Of a stretch of DNA of 64,000 nucleotides, positions 32,585 through 42,082 are shown piece by piece. Under the pieces are notes generated by a model. It was given only the letters and a program-made list of their open reading frames with translations, was not told where the DNA came from and ran no database searches. The stretch is from Acetobacter oryzifermentans. Its GTDB lineage: Bacteria; Pseudomonadota; Alphaproteobacteria; Acetobacterales; Acetobacteraceae. Location of the stretch: assembly GCF_001628715.1 (NCBI RefSeq), contig NZ_CP011120.1:2077501-2141500 (forward strand), given 5' to 3'. How positions within the stretch are numbered: the first letter of the stretch is position 1; each line of letters begins with the position of its first letter. Position numbers and translations under genes: made by a program.

Positions 32585-33964
32585 ATGAGTGCAACGCTCA
32601 CCCAGCCCAACCCGACGTCTGCGACCTGGATGCCGGATAGCTGGCGTTCGTTTCCCGTAAAGCAGATTCCCAGTTATCCGGATCAGGCCGCGCTTAAAAC
32701 GGTTGAAGATCGGCTAAGTTCCTATCCGCCGCTGGTATTTGCCGGGGAAGTACGCACCCTGCGCAACCATCTGGCGCAAGCTGCTACCGGGCAGGCCTTT
32801 GTGCTGCAAGGTGGCGCATGCGCTGAAAGCTTTGGTGAATTCAAAGCCAACATCGTGCGTGATACCTTCCGCGTGCTGTTGCAGATGGCGGTAGTGCTGA
32901 CATTTGGCGCCAAAGTGCCGGTTGTTAAAATTGGCCGTATGGCTGGCCAGTTCGCCAAGCCGCGCTCTTCCGATACGGAAACCGTAAACGGTGTTACCTT
33001 GCCGTCTTACCGCGGCGATATCATCAACGGTTCAGATTTTACGCCGGAATCCCGTATTCCAGACCCTGTTCGTATGGAAACCGGCTACTTCCAGTCCACC
33101 GGTATCCAGAACCTTCTGCGCGCGTTCTCTCACGGTGGGTATGCCAACCTGCATCAGGTGCATCGCTGGAATCTTGGCTTTGTTGAGCGTTCTCCGCTTT
33201 CCAACCGTTACCGCGTTATGGCGGAACGTATTGGCGAAACGCTGGCATTCATGCAGGCATGTGGGCTGAACGCAGCATCTGCCCCGCAGATTGATGAAAC
33301 AGAGTTCTACACCTCTCACGAAGCGTTGCTGCTACCTTATGAGCAGGCTCTGACACGCATCGACTCGACATCTGGTGAATGGTACGACTGCTCCGCCCAC
33401 TTTGTGTGGATTGGGGACCGCACCCGCCAGCCTGATGGCGCGCATGTTGAGTTCCTGCGCGGTGTGCGTAACCCTATCGGCATTAAGGTCGGCCCCACTA
33501 CCAGCGTGGAAGACATTAAAAAGCTGACAGAAATCCTGAACCCGAAAAACGAAGCCGGGCGTATTACGCTTATCTCTCGTATGGGTGCGGATAAGATTAC
33601 AGAAAAACTGCCCCCGCTTATGCGGGCCGTAAAAGCTACTGGGCAGACTGTAACGTGGCTGACAGACCCCATGCACGGCAACACCACCTCTACACAGCAG
33701 AAGATCAAAACACGCTCCTTCGATTCCATCGTGAAGGAAGTGAAAGGGTTCTTTGCCGTGTGCGCGGCAGAAAACGTGCCTGCTGGTGGTGTGCATCTGG
33801 AAATGACAGGCCAGAACGTAACCGAATGCGTAGGTGGCGCGCATTGCCTGACAGAAGAAGATCTGGGCAACCGTTATGAAACCTTCTGTGACCCGCGCCT
33901 GAATGCTGAACAGTCTTTGGAACTGGCCTTCCTGATTGCGGAAGAACTCAAAAGCGAACGCTAA
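32585..33964 (+). CDS. aroG: 3-deoxy-7-phosphoheptulonate synthase, class II
   Basis: DAHP synthase condenses PEP and erythrose-4-phosphate, the entry step of the shikimate pathway. The 459-residue protein belongs to the plant-like class II type: it has [12 protein letters not shown] near residue 73 with the metal-binding Cys, [35 protein letters not shown] and [15 protein letters not shown], carrying the PEP and metal ligands. AGGA stands about 9 nt before the ATG. The PPDK upstream could feed its PEP supply, but the two are separate transcripts. Confidence 0.95.
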   Translation: MSATLTQPNPTSATWMPDSWRSFPVKQIPSYPDQAALKTVEDRLSSYPPLVFAGEVRTLRNHLAQAATGQAFVLQGGACAESFGEFKANIVRDTFRVLLQMAVVLTFGAKVPVVKIGRMAGQFAKPRSSDTETVNGVTLPSYRGDIINGSDFTPESRIPDPVRMETGYFQSTGIQNLLRAFSHGGYANLHQVHRWNLGFVERSPLSNRYRVMAERIGETLAFMQACGLNAASAPQIDETEFYTSHEALLLPYEQALTRIDSTSGEWYDCSAHFVWIGDRTRQPDGAHVEFLRGVRNPIGIKVGPTTSVEDIKKLTEILNPKNEAGRITLISRMGADKITEKLPPLMRAVKATGQTVTWLTDPMHGNTTSTQQKIKTRSFDSIVKEVKGFFAVCAAENVPAGGVHLEMTGQNVTECVGGAHCLTEEDLGNRYETFCDPRLNAEQSLELAFLIAEELKSER

Positions 33965-33986
33965 GGCATACACGCTTTTATGAACT

Positions 33987-34006
33987 CAGCCTGAACACTC
34001 AGGCTG
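33987..34006 (+). terminator. Hairpin after aroG
   Basis: CAGCCTGA pairs perfectly with TCAGGCTG around an ACAC loop, 22 nt after the aroG stop. No T-run follows directly. A second GC-rich pair (GGGGGG near 34017 with CCCCCC near 34039) lies just downstream, so termination in this 128-nt gap is likely but its exact point is unclear. Confidence 0.5.
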
Positions 34007-34092
34007 ATCACAGAACCGGGGGGTGGGGTTTACCTTGCCCCCCGTTGTTCCCATCATCCCTGCAGCCCCAATGGCAGAAAGAGCAGATCAGG

Positions 34093-35292
34093 ATGACACA
34101 TTCCTTCTCCAAACCTTCAGCAGGCGTCTGTTCCGCCCGCACAGCAGCACCGCTTCCCGATGCGGAAATTCGCGCGCGTACAGATTCCTATTTTAATCGT
34201 ACCCGCCAGATTGTCGGCCGGTTTGGAGATTGCGAGGTTACATATGCCTTCTTTATCCGTCGTCCGGTTATTTCTGCTCCGGGGCTGATGCTGGAATGGC
34301 TGAAAAACGTTATGGCCCAGCGCCAAGCCCCCTACTCTGTCGATGTGGTGCACCCAGAAGGTGAATGGGTGGGCGCTGGCGAGCCATTGGTTTACGTAAC
34401 AGGCTCCTTTACCCATCTGGCTGATCTGGAAACACTGCTGCTGCAAAAACTTGGTAGCCCTTGTGTTGCGGCACATCGCGCTTATCAGATGGCACTTTCC
34501 CTGCCGCATACCCGCTTTTTAGCCATGGATGCCCGCCATTGCGCTGGGTATGAAATGCAGGAGCTTATGGCCTATGCAGCTTCTGTTGGGGGGCGTGAAG
34601 CGCAGGAAAACGGCGCTATCGGATTTGTAGGCACAGCCAATGATGCCGTTGCACCCTTTTTTGGCGGCACGCATGGCGCAGGCACCATGCCACATGCTTT
34701 AATTGGATATGCAGGTTCCACCGTGCGTGCGGCTGAAATGTTCCACGCGGAATTTCCTCATACAGATCTGGTTGTTCTGGTTGATTACTTTGGCCAAGAA
34801 ATTACGGACGCGCTGGCCGTTTGCAACCGCTTTCCCAAACTGGCGGCAGAAGGCAAGCTGGCTGTAAGGCTGGATACACATGGCGGCCGCTTTATGCAGG
34901 GGCTGAATCCGCAGGAATCTTATGCGGTCGTCAACCGCCATGCGCCTGAAGCACTACGCCGTTACCGTTCTGATAAAGAACTGCGCTACCTGATTGGCAC
35001 AGGTGTTTCTGCCGCAGCTATCTGGAAAATGCGCGAGGAACTGGATCACGCAGGCTTCCCGCATGTTAAAATTATTGCGTCTTCTGGCTTCGGTGTTACC
35101 AAATGCGCCTGTATGGCAGACGCACACGCCCCCGTTGATGTTGTGGGTACTGGCTCCTTTATTCCTGAACTATGGAACGAAACCTACGCCACAGCCGATA
35201 TTGTCTCCTACAACGGCGTTGAACGGGTAAAAATTGGGAGGGAATTCCTACTTCCCTCCTTCCGCAAAACCACCAAAGGCGAACAGACATGA
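34093..35292 (+). CDS. pncB: Nicotinate phosphoribosyltransferase-family protein
   Basis: The protein (399 residues from ATG 34093) belongs to the nicotinate/quinolinate phosphoribosyltransferase superfamily. Nicotinate phosphoribosyltransferase turns nicotinate + PRPP into NaMN in NAD salvage. Supporting motifs are the substrate-binding GFVGTANDAVAPFFGGTHGAG, HALIGYAGS, a barrel strand VRLDTHGGRF and the phosphate loop IIASSGFG. The frame continues upstream to a TTG at 34045, but the ATG fits better. The nicotinamidase encoded three genes downstream makes its substrate, which supports the assignment. It overlaps the next small gene by 4 nt (ATGA). Confidence 0.85.
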   Translation: MTHSFSKPSAGVCSARTAAPLPDAEIRARTDSYFNRTRQIVGRFGDCEVTYAFFIRRPVISAPGLMLEWLKNVMAQRQAPYSVDVVHPEGEWVGAGEPLVYVTGSFTHLADLETLLLQKLGSPCVAAHRAYQMALSLPHTRFLAMDARHCAGYEMQELMAYAASVGGREAQENGAIGFVGTANDAVAPFFGGTHGAGTMPHALIGYAGSTVRAAEMFHAEFPHTDLVVLVDYFGQEITDALAVCNRFPKLAAEGKLAVRLDTHGGRFMQGLNPQESYAVVNRHAPEALRRYRSDKELRYLIGTGVSAAAIWKMREELDHAGFPHVKIIASSGFGVTKCACMADAHAPVDVVGTGSFIPELWNETYATADIVSYNGVERVKIGREFLLPSFRKTTKGEQT

Positions 35293-35708
35293 CCGACAAA
35301 ACCGATACCGAAGACAAAACATGGAAAGTTCGCATTCTGGATCTTTCTGGCGGTGCGGAAGATAACATTGTGGAAGATGTTGGCGTTTTTCATGATCTGG
35401 CACACGCCAATGCATTTGCCCGCGCCTATGTGCGCGACAGTATAGAACGCTGCCGCACCCCTGGCGCCAGCGCCAAGGATGTGCTCACAACGTGGTTCAG
35501 CTTTGGTGAAGATGCTGTGGTACTAGATGCAGGTGAAGATGGCTGGCATTCCGCCAATGAGCTGGATGATTTTACAGCCCACCGCGCAACACCCATGGAA
35601 CGAGACTGGCGTATGCTGGACCCGCGTCGGCTGGTTGAAGATAATGAAGACCTGACAGACCTTTACGCAGCGCCGGACGATGCAGATAATGGCGGCCACC
35701 AGCACTAA
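35289..35708 (+). CDS. Hypothetical protein coupled to pncB
   Basis: A 139-residue acidic soluble protein starting in an ATGA overlap with pncB, so it is probably translated from the same message. It begins MTDKTDTEDKTWKVRILDLS and contains EDVGVFHDLAHANAFARAYV, which could form a beta-alpha unit, then a stretch rich in Asp/Glu ending DNGGHQH. No signal, membrane span or cysteine pair is visible. I do not recognise the family. Its position inside an NAD-salvage group is the only clue to its role. Confidence 0.75.
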   Translation: MTDKTDTEDKTWKVRILDLSGGAEDNIVEDVGVFHDLAHANAFARAYVRDSIERCRTPGASAKDVLTTWFSFGEDAVVLDAGEDGWHSANELDDFTAHRATPMERDWRMLDPRRLVEDNEDLTDLYAAPDDADNGGHQH

Positions 35709-35764
35709 CACAGCATAACGCTGTGGCTGGCCTTTCCTGTTCATTCGCGCCATAAGCTTCTGTC

Positions 35765-37093
35765 ATGAAACTCCGTTTTGCTCCCAGCCCTACCGGCCTC
35801 CTGCATGTTGGCAATGCCCGTCAGGCACTTGCCAATGCCCTTTACGCCCGCCGCCACGGTGGCCAATTCCAACTTCGTATTGATGATACGGATATCGGCC
35901 GCTCCCGCGAGGAGCTGGTGGAAGCTATCCAGAAAGATCTGCACTGGATGGGCATTCAGTGGGATGAAACCTTCCGGCAGACAGAACGGCTGGATCGCTA
36001 CGCTGCGGCCATTGAAAAACTGAAGGCCTCTGGCCACCTTTACCCCTGCTTTGAAAGTGAGCAGGAACTGGCCGCCAAACGCGAAACACAGATCCGCCAG
36101 CGCCGTGCTCCGGTTTATGATCGTGCCATGTTGAAAATGACTGCCCAGCAGCGTGCACAGGCTGAAGCAAACGGTAAAGTACCCTACTGGCGCTTCAAAC
36201 TGTCCAACACCACTGTACGCTGGCGCGATATGGTGATGGGTGATTGCCAGGTAAAACTTCCTTCTGTTTCAGACCCCGTTCTGGTGCGCACAGATGGCAC
36301 AGTGCTGTACACACTGGCTTCTGTTGTAGATGATCTGGAAACAGGCATTACCCACATTATTCGTGGGGAAGACCACGTAACCAACACCGGCGTGCAGATT
36401 GATATTGCCCAAGCTCTTGGGGCACATCCTGATCACTTCCGTTTTGCGCATCTGCCACTGCTGCTTGATGAAAATGGTGGTAAACTTTCCAAGCGGTTTG
36501 ATGCGTGCTCTCTGCGCACATTCCGGCAGGATGGCATAGAAGCAACAGCGCTTATCTCCTATCTTGCTCGTCTGGGATCTTCGGATGACCCGGTGTTGCT
36601 GCCGTTTGATGAACAGGCCAAGATCTACGATATCTCCCATATCTCCCGCTCTGCCGCTCGGTTTGATACCCGCCAGTTGCTGGCCATGAACCACAAACTA
36701 CTGGCCCAGACACCTTATGCAGATGTGGCAGACAGATTACCTAAAGGGGCCACAGAGGCATTCTGGCTGGCTATTCGCGGAAATATCGAACTGCTTTCAG
36801 AAGCACGCCTTTGGCATAATGTAACGGATGGAGATATCATTCCCCCCGTGCAGGAAGGAGAAGATGACTTCCTGAAAGAAGCCGCAAGCCTGCTACCTGC
36901 CGAACCGTGGAATGAAACCACATGGAAAGCATGGACAACCGCTGTGCGTGAAAAAACAGGCCGTTCTGGCAAAGCCCTGTTTCATCCCCTTCGTCTGGCC
37001 CTGACAGGTGAAGAACAAGGGCCGGAACTGCGTGATCTTCTACCATTAATTGGCCGCAATCGCGCCTTGGCGCGGCTGCTCCCTTCTGCATAA
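35765..37093 (+). CDS. gltX: Glutamyl-tRNA synthetase
   Basis: GltX charges tRNA(Glu), and in many alphaproteobacteria a second copy handles tRNA(Gln) for GatCAB. The 442-residue class I synthetase has the ATP motif in PSPTGLLHVGNARQAL (HVGN for HIGH) near residue 7 and the KMSKS equivalent KLSKRFDA near residue 244. TRNA-binding helical domains follow. It has RIDDTDIGRS and HIIRGEDHVTNT, typical of GluRS. Which paralogue it is cannot be told from the window alone. It starts 56 nt after the small pncB-coupled gene. Confidence 0.94.
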   Translation: MKLRFAPSPTGLLHVGNARQALANALYARRHGGQFQLRIDDTDIGRSREELVEAIQKDLHWMGIQWDETFRQTERLDRYAAAIEKLKASGHLYPCFESEQELAAKRETQIRQRRAPVYDRAMLKMTAQQRAQAEANGKVPYWRFKLSNTTVRWRDMVMGDCQVKLPSVSDPVLVRTDGTVLYTLASVVDDLETGITHIIRGEDHVTNTGVQIDIAQALGAHPDHFRFAHLPLLLDENGGKLSKRFDACSLRTFRQDGIEATALISYLARLGSSDDPVLLPFDEQAKIYDISHISRSAARFDTRQLLAMNHKLLAQTPYADVADRLPKGATEAFWLAIRGNIELLSEARLWHNVTDGDIIPPVQEGEDDFLKEAASLLPAEPWNETTWKAWTTAVREKTGRSGKALFHPLRLALTGEEQGPELRDLLPLIGRNRALARLLPSA

Positions 37094-37105
37094 AGAATAA
37101 CACGC

Positions 37106-37735
37106 ATGCCCCCGCAATCAGCGCCTTTCCCACCTACCTTTATACCGGGCAAAAGGGATGCGCTGATTGTAGTGGATGTGCAGAACGATTTTCTGCCGGG
37201 CGGCACCCTGCCTGTGCCTAAAGGCCATGCCATTGTGCCTGTTATCAACAAATTGGCACGTTTACCTTTTGGGATGATCGTAACCTCGCAGGACTGGCAC
37301 CCACCTGATCATGTTTCTTTCAATACCCACCATCAAAAGGGTTCGTGGCCCCCGCATTGTGTAGCCCATACATACGGGGCAGATTTTCCCAAAGATTTAC
37401 ACCTACCCGAACATACCCTGCATGTGTTCAAAGGTGCGCAGGCCGATCAGGATAGCTACTCTGCTTTTGGGGCCAAAACAGAATTGGGCCTATTGCTGGA
37501 TACAGTTTTAAAACAACATGGCATCATGCGTGTTTTTGTGTGTGGCTTGGCATTGGAATACTGCGTGCAGGCCACAGCAATAGATGCACACAAAGCCGGA
37601 TATACAAGCGTGCTTCTAACAGATGCCACCCAAGGGTTAGAGACTGATCCCGCCCGTGCTCTTACGGCCTGTCAGGCAAAAGGCATTTTACTGTATTCTG
37701 GGTTACAATTACACATACCTTGCCCAACGCGCTGA
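37106..37735 (+). CDS. pncA: Nicotinamidase
   Basis: Nicotinamidase hydrolyses nicotinamide to nicotinate, the substrate of PncB. The 209-residue isochorismatase-fold protein shows the catalytic triad: Asp in VVDVQNDFLPGG (near residue 23), Lys in HVFKGAQADQDSYSAF and Cys in CGLALEYCVQATAIDA. The metal-binding SQDWHPPDHVSF motif is also complete. It begins 12 nt after gltX, so co-transcription is likely. No strong ribosome binding site precedes the ATG. Confidence 0.93.
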   Translation: MPPQSAPFPPTFIPGKRDALIVVDVQNDFLPGGTLPVPKGHAIVPVINKLARLPFGMIVTSQDWHPPDHVSFNTHHQKGSWPPHCVAHTYGADFPKDLHLPEHTLHVFKGAQADQDSYSAFGAKTELGLLLDTVLKQHGIMRVFVCGLALEYCVQATAIDAHKAGYTSVLLTDATQGLETDPARALTACQAKGILLYSGLQLHIPCPTR

Positions 37736-37768
37736 TTCATACCCTACGCAAACCAGCCAGAGGTTTTT

Positions 37769-39073
37769 ATGCGTAACAGTTTTTCTCGCCGTCGTTTTGG
37801 TCTTTTCTGTGCTGGTATGGGCATTTCTGCTCTGGCTGGGCCACCCATTGCTGCACGTGCAACATCCATTCCCGAACTGATGGAACGCGAACCGCCCATG
37901 CTGGAGACCCTTAAATGGGCGCCGCATGTGCATAAGACCATTCAGAACGTTATCAACGCCAACGGGCAATATTCTTCCATCTATAATCCGCAACGTCGGC
38001 CTTATGTGGTGGTGGACTGGAACAACACAACCATTGTGGGCGATGTGCAGGAAACGCTGTTCCTCTACATGCTGGAACACTTTAGCTTTCTAATGCGTGC
38101 AGATGAATTCCGGCACCTTATCCACGTGCATGCATTTGCGCACCCCTTGCCAGCACCATTTTTTAATATGGCTGGGCAACCCGTTTCCTTCCCGGTGCTG
38201 GTGGATGATCTGATAGAGGATTATCGTGCGCTGGCGGCCCGTTACGGGCATATGCCGCATCCGCTCCCACGCGATGTGTTGGCAAAAGATATTACTCTGC
38301 AAGCTTTTCGGGCCAGAATGGCCTTTTGCCAACAGGCCGTTGCCACACTGCACGGGCCAGAAGCCGCGCAACGCTGGATGATACGGCTGGTGGCTGGGCA
38401 AACGGCAGCAGATGTTATTGCCCTAAGCCGCGCGGCAAATGAATGGTGCCTTGGGGCCTCCATTACTACACAAACGTGGGAATGCCCGGCAGAGCGCCCC
38501 GGCAAAGCTGGCCCTGTATCTGCCAAAGTTGTGCAGGCCCTACGGCTTACGCCAGAAATGGCCAACCTGTTCCAGATTTTGCAAGAACATGGGATAGACC
38601 CGGTTATCTGCACCTCCGGCATGGAGGATATTACTGCGCTGTTCGCAACATCAGCAGAGTATGGATACAACCTGCCGCGTGAACATGTTTTTGGCGCACG
38701 TTTGGCAGAACGCAAAAAAATCCTGCTTTCTACCGAGGCTGCTCATTACCCCTTCCCGGCAGATGCTGGCAAAACAGCCATTATTCACAAATATTTTGTC
38801 GCAAAACGGCAGATGCCACCGTTAATGATTTTTGCGGGGGAAGACTGCTCCGCTCATATGCTGGACGCTTTTCCTGATACCAAGCTGTGTTGCCTGATTA
38901 ACCGCAAACAATCTGCCCCTATGCAGAAATTTCTGCAAAAGGCTGCACAATCTGCATCAGACACCACGCCTCGCCAGTTTTACTTGCAAGGGCGTGATGA
39001 AAATACAGGAGAGTGGTTGCCAGAAGAAGGCAGTATTTTACTTGGTGAAACCAATCCTTCTTTACCCACCTGA
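37769..39073 (+). CDS. Tat-exported HAD-like phosphatase with altered motif I
   Basis: The 434-residue protein opens with a twin-arginine signal (SRRRFGLFCAGMGISALAG; likely cleavage after ARA near residue 31). The body resembles periplasmic HAD-superfamily phosphatases of the phosphoserine/phosphorylcholine type. Motif I lies in VVVDWNNTTIVGDVQE near residue 77; there the usual DxDxT reads DWNNT, so the second Asp, the general acid-base, is Asn. Motif II is probably CTSGMEDI and motif IV IFAGEDCSAHMLDAF. AGAGG precedes the ATG by about 6 nt. Substrate unknown; activity may be altered or lost. It is followed by the convergent copper ATPase gene. Confidence 0.7.
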   Translation: MRNSFSRRRFGLFCAGMGISALAGPPIAARATSIPELMEREPPMLETLKWAPHVHKTIQNVINANGQYSSIYNPQRRPYVVVDWNNTTIVGDVQETLFLYMLEHFSFLMRADEFRHLIHVHAFAHPLPAPFFNMAGQPVSFPVLVDDLIEDYRALAARYGHMPHPLPRDVLAKDITLQAFRARMAFCQQAVATLHGPEAAQRWMIRLVAGQTAADVIALSRAANEWCLGASITTQTWECPAERPGKAGPVSAKVVQALRLTPEMANLFQILQEHGIDPVICTSGMEDITALFATSAEYGYNLPREHVFGARLAERKKILLSTEAAHYPFPADAGKTAIIHKYFVAKRQMPPLMIFAGEDCSAHMLDAFPDTKLCCLINRKQSAPMQKFLQKAAQSASDTTPRQFYLQGRDENTGEWLPEEGSILLGETNPSLPT

Positions 39074-39078
39074 TGTTA

Positions 39079-41451
39079 TCAGGATTTGGGCTTCCACCGA
39101 TTTAGCAACAGAGAATTGCTGACAACAGAAACAGAACTCATGGCCATAGCAGCCCCTGCCAGCACTGGGTCCAACTTACCAAGTGCCGCTAGTGGCAAAC
39201 CGAGAATGTTGTAGATAAAGGCAAAAAACAGGTTCTGCCATATTTTGGAAACCGTGGCGCGAGAGAGGGAAAGCGCATCCACCAAGGCCATCAGGTTGCT
39301 GCGCATCAGCACAACATCAGCCGTCTCCAGCGCAATATCTGCTCCAGCCCCTATGGCAAACCCAACATCGGCTGAGGCAAGGGCCGGGGCATCATTTATA
39401 CCATCGCCCACCATGCCAACGCACTTACCCTGCTCTTTCAACTTACGAATTTCGGCTGCTTTGCCATCTGGCAGCACACCAGCAATAACTGTTTTTATAC
39501 CCACCTGCTGGGCCACAGCCTGCGCAACACGGGCGTTATCCCCCGTTAGCATGACCACATCCAGCCCCTGCTGCTGCAAGGCCGCTACAGCTTCATGCGC
39601 TTCTGGTCGGATCTGATCTGCCAGCGCAAACCATGCCAGAACCGTTTGCCCCTGCGCCACCCCCACAACCGTACGCCCCTGCTGCTGCCAGCTTTGGGTG
39701 AATTCATGATCTACCTTACAGCCAAGAGTGCTGAGATACGTAGGAGAACCCAACGCGGCAGATTGCCCCTGAAACTCTGCGGTAACACCTTGCCCCGGCA
39801 CCGCCTGAAAGCCAGATATCTCTGCCGCTGTTACATCCTGCGCACGTACATAATTAACAACTGCACGCGCCAATGGATGTTCGGATTGGCTTTCCAGCGC
39901 ATATGCCAGAGCCAGCGCATTTTGTGCAGAAGCAGGCGCTATAACCTGAACATCCACAACTGCGGGCTGCCCTTGGGTTAAGGTGCCTGTTTTGTCCACC
40001 ACAAGCGTTGTAAGCTTACGTGTCTGCTCCAGTGCATCCGCATTACGGAACAAGATACCCGCGCGCGCGCCCAGCCCCGTGCCCACCATAATGGCGGTAG
40101 GAGTTGCCAACCCCAGAGAACATGGGCAGGCAATCACCAACACAGAAATAGCGTTAACAAGGCTTTGGTCCCACACGCCTGTCAACAACCAGCCTGTTGC
40201 AAATGTCAGCACAGCCAGCGCCAGCACAACTGGCACAAAAACAGATGCCACCTTATCTGCCAGCCGCTGCACACTGGCTTTACTACCCTGCGCCTGCTCC
40301 ACCATATGCACAATGCCTGCCAGAATGGTCTGGCTGCCAATTCCGGTTACTTTGGCCCGCAGCGCGCCAGTCTGGTTTAATGTGCCTGCAAACACGTTGG
40401 CTCCGACCTGCTTGGTAACGGGCACGCTCTCACCCGTCAGCATGGCTTCGTTCACATCCGATGCGCCAGAAAGCACCACGCCATCTACAGGAATACTCTC
40501 ACCCGGACGCACCAAAAACACATTGCCAATTTGCAATTGTTCTACAGGTTCATCCGTTATCTGCCCGGCACGTTCAACATGCGCCGTTTTGGGTTGGAGC
40601 CGTAGCAGACTTTCCATCCCAGCGCCTGCACGCGCCTTGGCCCGTGCTTCTAGCAGACGCCCCAGCAAAACCAGTGTAATAACCAGCGCGCTGGCCTCAA
40701 AATAAACAGGCTGATCAAGCCCAAACAGCACCACAACCGCGCTGAAGCCATAGGCAATGCTGGTGCCCAAAACCACCAACACATCCATAGTAGCAGCACC
40801 ACTGCGTAATGCATGCCATGCGCCTGCATAAAAGGAACGGCCACACCAAAACTGAACTATAGTGGCCAGACCAAGCTGTACCCATAGCGGCAACATAACC
40901 GCATGGTGTGCGCCTACCATCATGCCCACCATTTCCAGCAAAAACGGCAGACTTAAAACCGCTGCCAGCACAAAACCCGTAAGCGCTGTGCGCCATTCCT
41001 TCTGCCGCTGACGCTTGGCTTCTTCTGCTGTTTTCTGTTGGAAAACACTTGCGCCATATCCGGCTTTTTCCACCGCTGCTATCAGCGTTTGCACGGTTAC
41101 AATACCGGGAACAAAGGTCACATGCGCACGCTCGGTAGCCAGATTAACATTTGCATGCACGGATGGCAGGGCGTTCAGCACTTTTTCCACCCGCCCGGCA
41201 CAGCCTGCACAAGAAAGCCCTGTAAGAGCCAGATCTACGCTGGATGTCTGCGCCCCAAACCCGGCCTTAGCTACGGCACCTAACACATCTGTTACGCTGC
41301 TTGCACCGGCCCCCAGATCAACCTGTGCTTTGGCTGTTGCAAAATTGACAGAGGCTTGCACGCCCTCCAACCTGTTCAGCACTTTTTCCAGCCGGGCAGC
41401 GCATGCAGCGCAGGACATCCCTTCTACCGGGAAACTGATTGTCTGGCTCAT
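39079..41451 (-). CDS. copA: Copper-exporting P1B-type ATPase CopA
   Basis: The enzyme pumps Cu(I) from cytoplasm to periplasm. The 790-residue protein has two N-terminal heavy-metal-associated domains, each with Cxx[14 protein letters not shown] (near residue 11) and [12 protein letters not shown] (near 79). Further on are the TGES actuator motif ([12 protein letters not shown]), the transmembrane CPC ([15 protein letters not shown]), the phosphorylation site DKTGTLTQG, the SEHPLARA motif and the hinge [11 protein letters not shown]. The CPC plus C-terminal pattern indicates Cu(I)/Ag(I). It is divergent from the periplasmic copper genes to its right, with a 122-nt gap that must hold both promoters. 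No regulator gene is adjacent. Confidence 0.95.
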   Translation of the reverse strand: MSQTISFPVEGMSCAACAARLEKVLNRLEGVQASVNFATAKAQVDLGAGASSVTDVLGAVAKAGFGAQTSSVDLALTGLSCAGCAGRVEKVLNALPSVHANVNLATERAHVTFVPGIVTVQTLIAAVEKAGYGASVFQQKTAEEAKRQRQKEWRTALTGFVLAAVLSLPFLLEMVGMMVGAHHAVMLPLWVQLGLATIVQFWCGRSFYAGAWHALRSGAATMDVLVVLGTSIAYGFSAVVVLFGLDQPVYFEASALVITLVLLGRLLEARAKARAGAGMESLLRLQPKTAHVERAGQITDEPVEQLQIGNVFLVRPGESIPVDGVVLSGASDVNEAMLTGESVPVTKQVGANVFAGTLNQTGALRAKVTGIGSQTILAGIVHMVEQAQGSKASVQRLADKVASVFVPVVLALAVLTFATGWLLTGVWDQSLVNAISVLVIACPCSLGLATPTAIMVGTGLGARAGILFRNADALEQTRKLTTLVVDKTGTLTQGQPAVVDVQVIAPASAQNALALAYALESQSEHPLARAVVNYVRAQDVTAAEISGFQAVPGQGVTAEFQGQSAALGSPTYLSTLGCKVDHEFTQSWQQQGRTVVGVAQGQTVLAWFALADQIRPEAHEAVAALQQQGLDVVMLTGDNARVAQAVAQQVGIKTVIAGVLPDGKAAEIRKLKEQGKCVGMVGDGINDAPALASADVGFAIGAGADIALETADVVLMRSNLMALVDALSLSRATVSKIWQNLFFAFIYNILGLPLAALGKLDPVLAGAAMAMSSVSVVSNSLLLNRWKPKS

Positions 41452-41573
41452 TCACCCTACTCCGCCTGTAGCTGCACACCTGCGTATCGCACCAAAACCA
41501 ACTTATGATACGACTTTCTGCGTTGCAGGACATTTTCTTGCTCTCATATACACATTGCAGATATGGTGGCGAG

Positions 41574-42008
41574 ATGATGGATCGCATCCTGCCTTTCAGA
41601 AAAATTCTGAGCGGCCTGCTTTTTGTAGCAGTGCTGGTGGGTTTGCATGCGCTTCTGCCGGGCAAGGTGTTTGCATCTACCCATGCAATGGGTGGGTGGC
41701 CTACAAGCATGCAGTCCGCCGAATGCCATTCTCATGATGCCATGAACATGCCGATGGAACATTCGGCAGTTGCACCACTGGCAGCCCATGCGGCCCATTG
41801 TGCCTTGCAAAACCATGCACACCATCATCAACAGCATTGTTGCCAGACAGACTGCTTTGCATCTGGGCTTTCTGCGCTTCTACCTTATACGCATGTGCAT
41901 GAGGCCGCATGGCAATTACCTGCACATCGGTTACGCAGGAATGTTCTGTTTCTGCCAGATTACGCTGCCGCACCTCTGCTAAGGCCACCCAAACTGCATA
42001 ACGCCTGA
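41574..42008 (+). CDS. His/Cys/Met-rich exported protein, likely copper-binding
   Basis: This small protein (144 residues from ATG 41574; ATG 41577 is also possible) has a basic N-terminus and a signal or anchor segment (ILSGLLFVAVLVGLHALL), then a mature part rich in potential metal ligands: ECHSHDAMNMPMEHS, HCALQNHAHHHQQHCCQ and a further Cys in TDCF. Placement between the Cu ATPase and the multicopper oxidase suggests periplasmic Cu binding or sensing, by analogy with small CopL/PcoE-like proteins; this is inference. It has no recognised domain. GGTGG lies about 10 nt before the start. Confidence 0.75.
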   Translation: MMDRILPFRKILSGLLFVAVLVGLHALLPGKVFASTHAMGGWPTSMQSAECHSHDAMNMPMEHSAVAPLAAHAAHCALQNHAHHHQQHCCQTDCFASGLSALLPYTHVHEAAWQLPAHRLRRNVLFLPDYAAAPLLRPPKLHNA

Positions 42009-42082
42009 TTTTTCACACGTTTTAATCAGTCGGTCTGCGCGTTCTTACATACGTGCAGCATAATGCAGAATGGACAATACCC

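Noticed and set aside
39983..40705. 240-codon plus-strand frame opposite the copper ATPase
   Set aside because: Ser/Thr/Ala-rich antisense translation without a domain.
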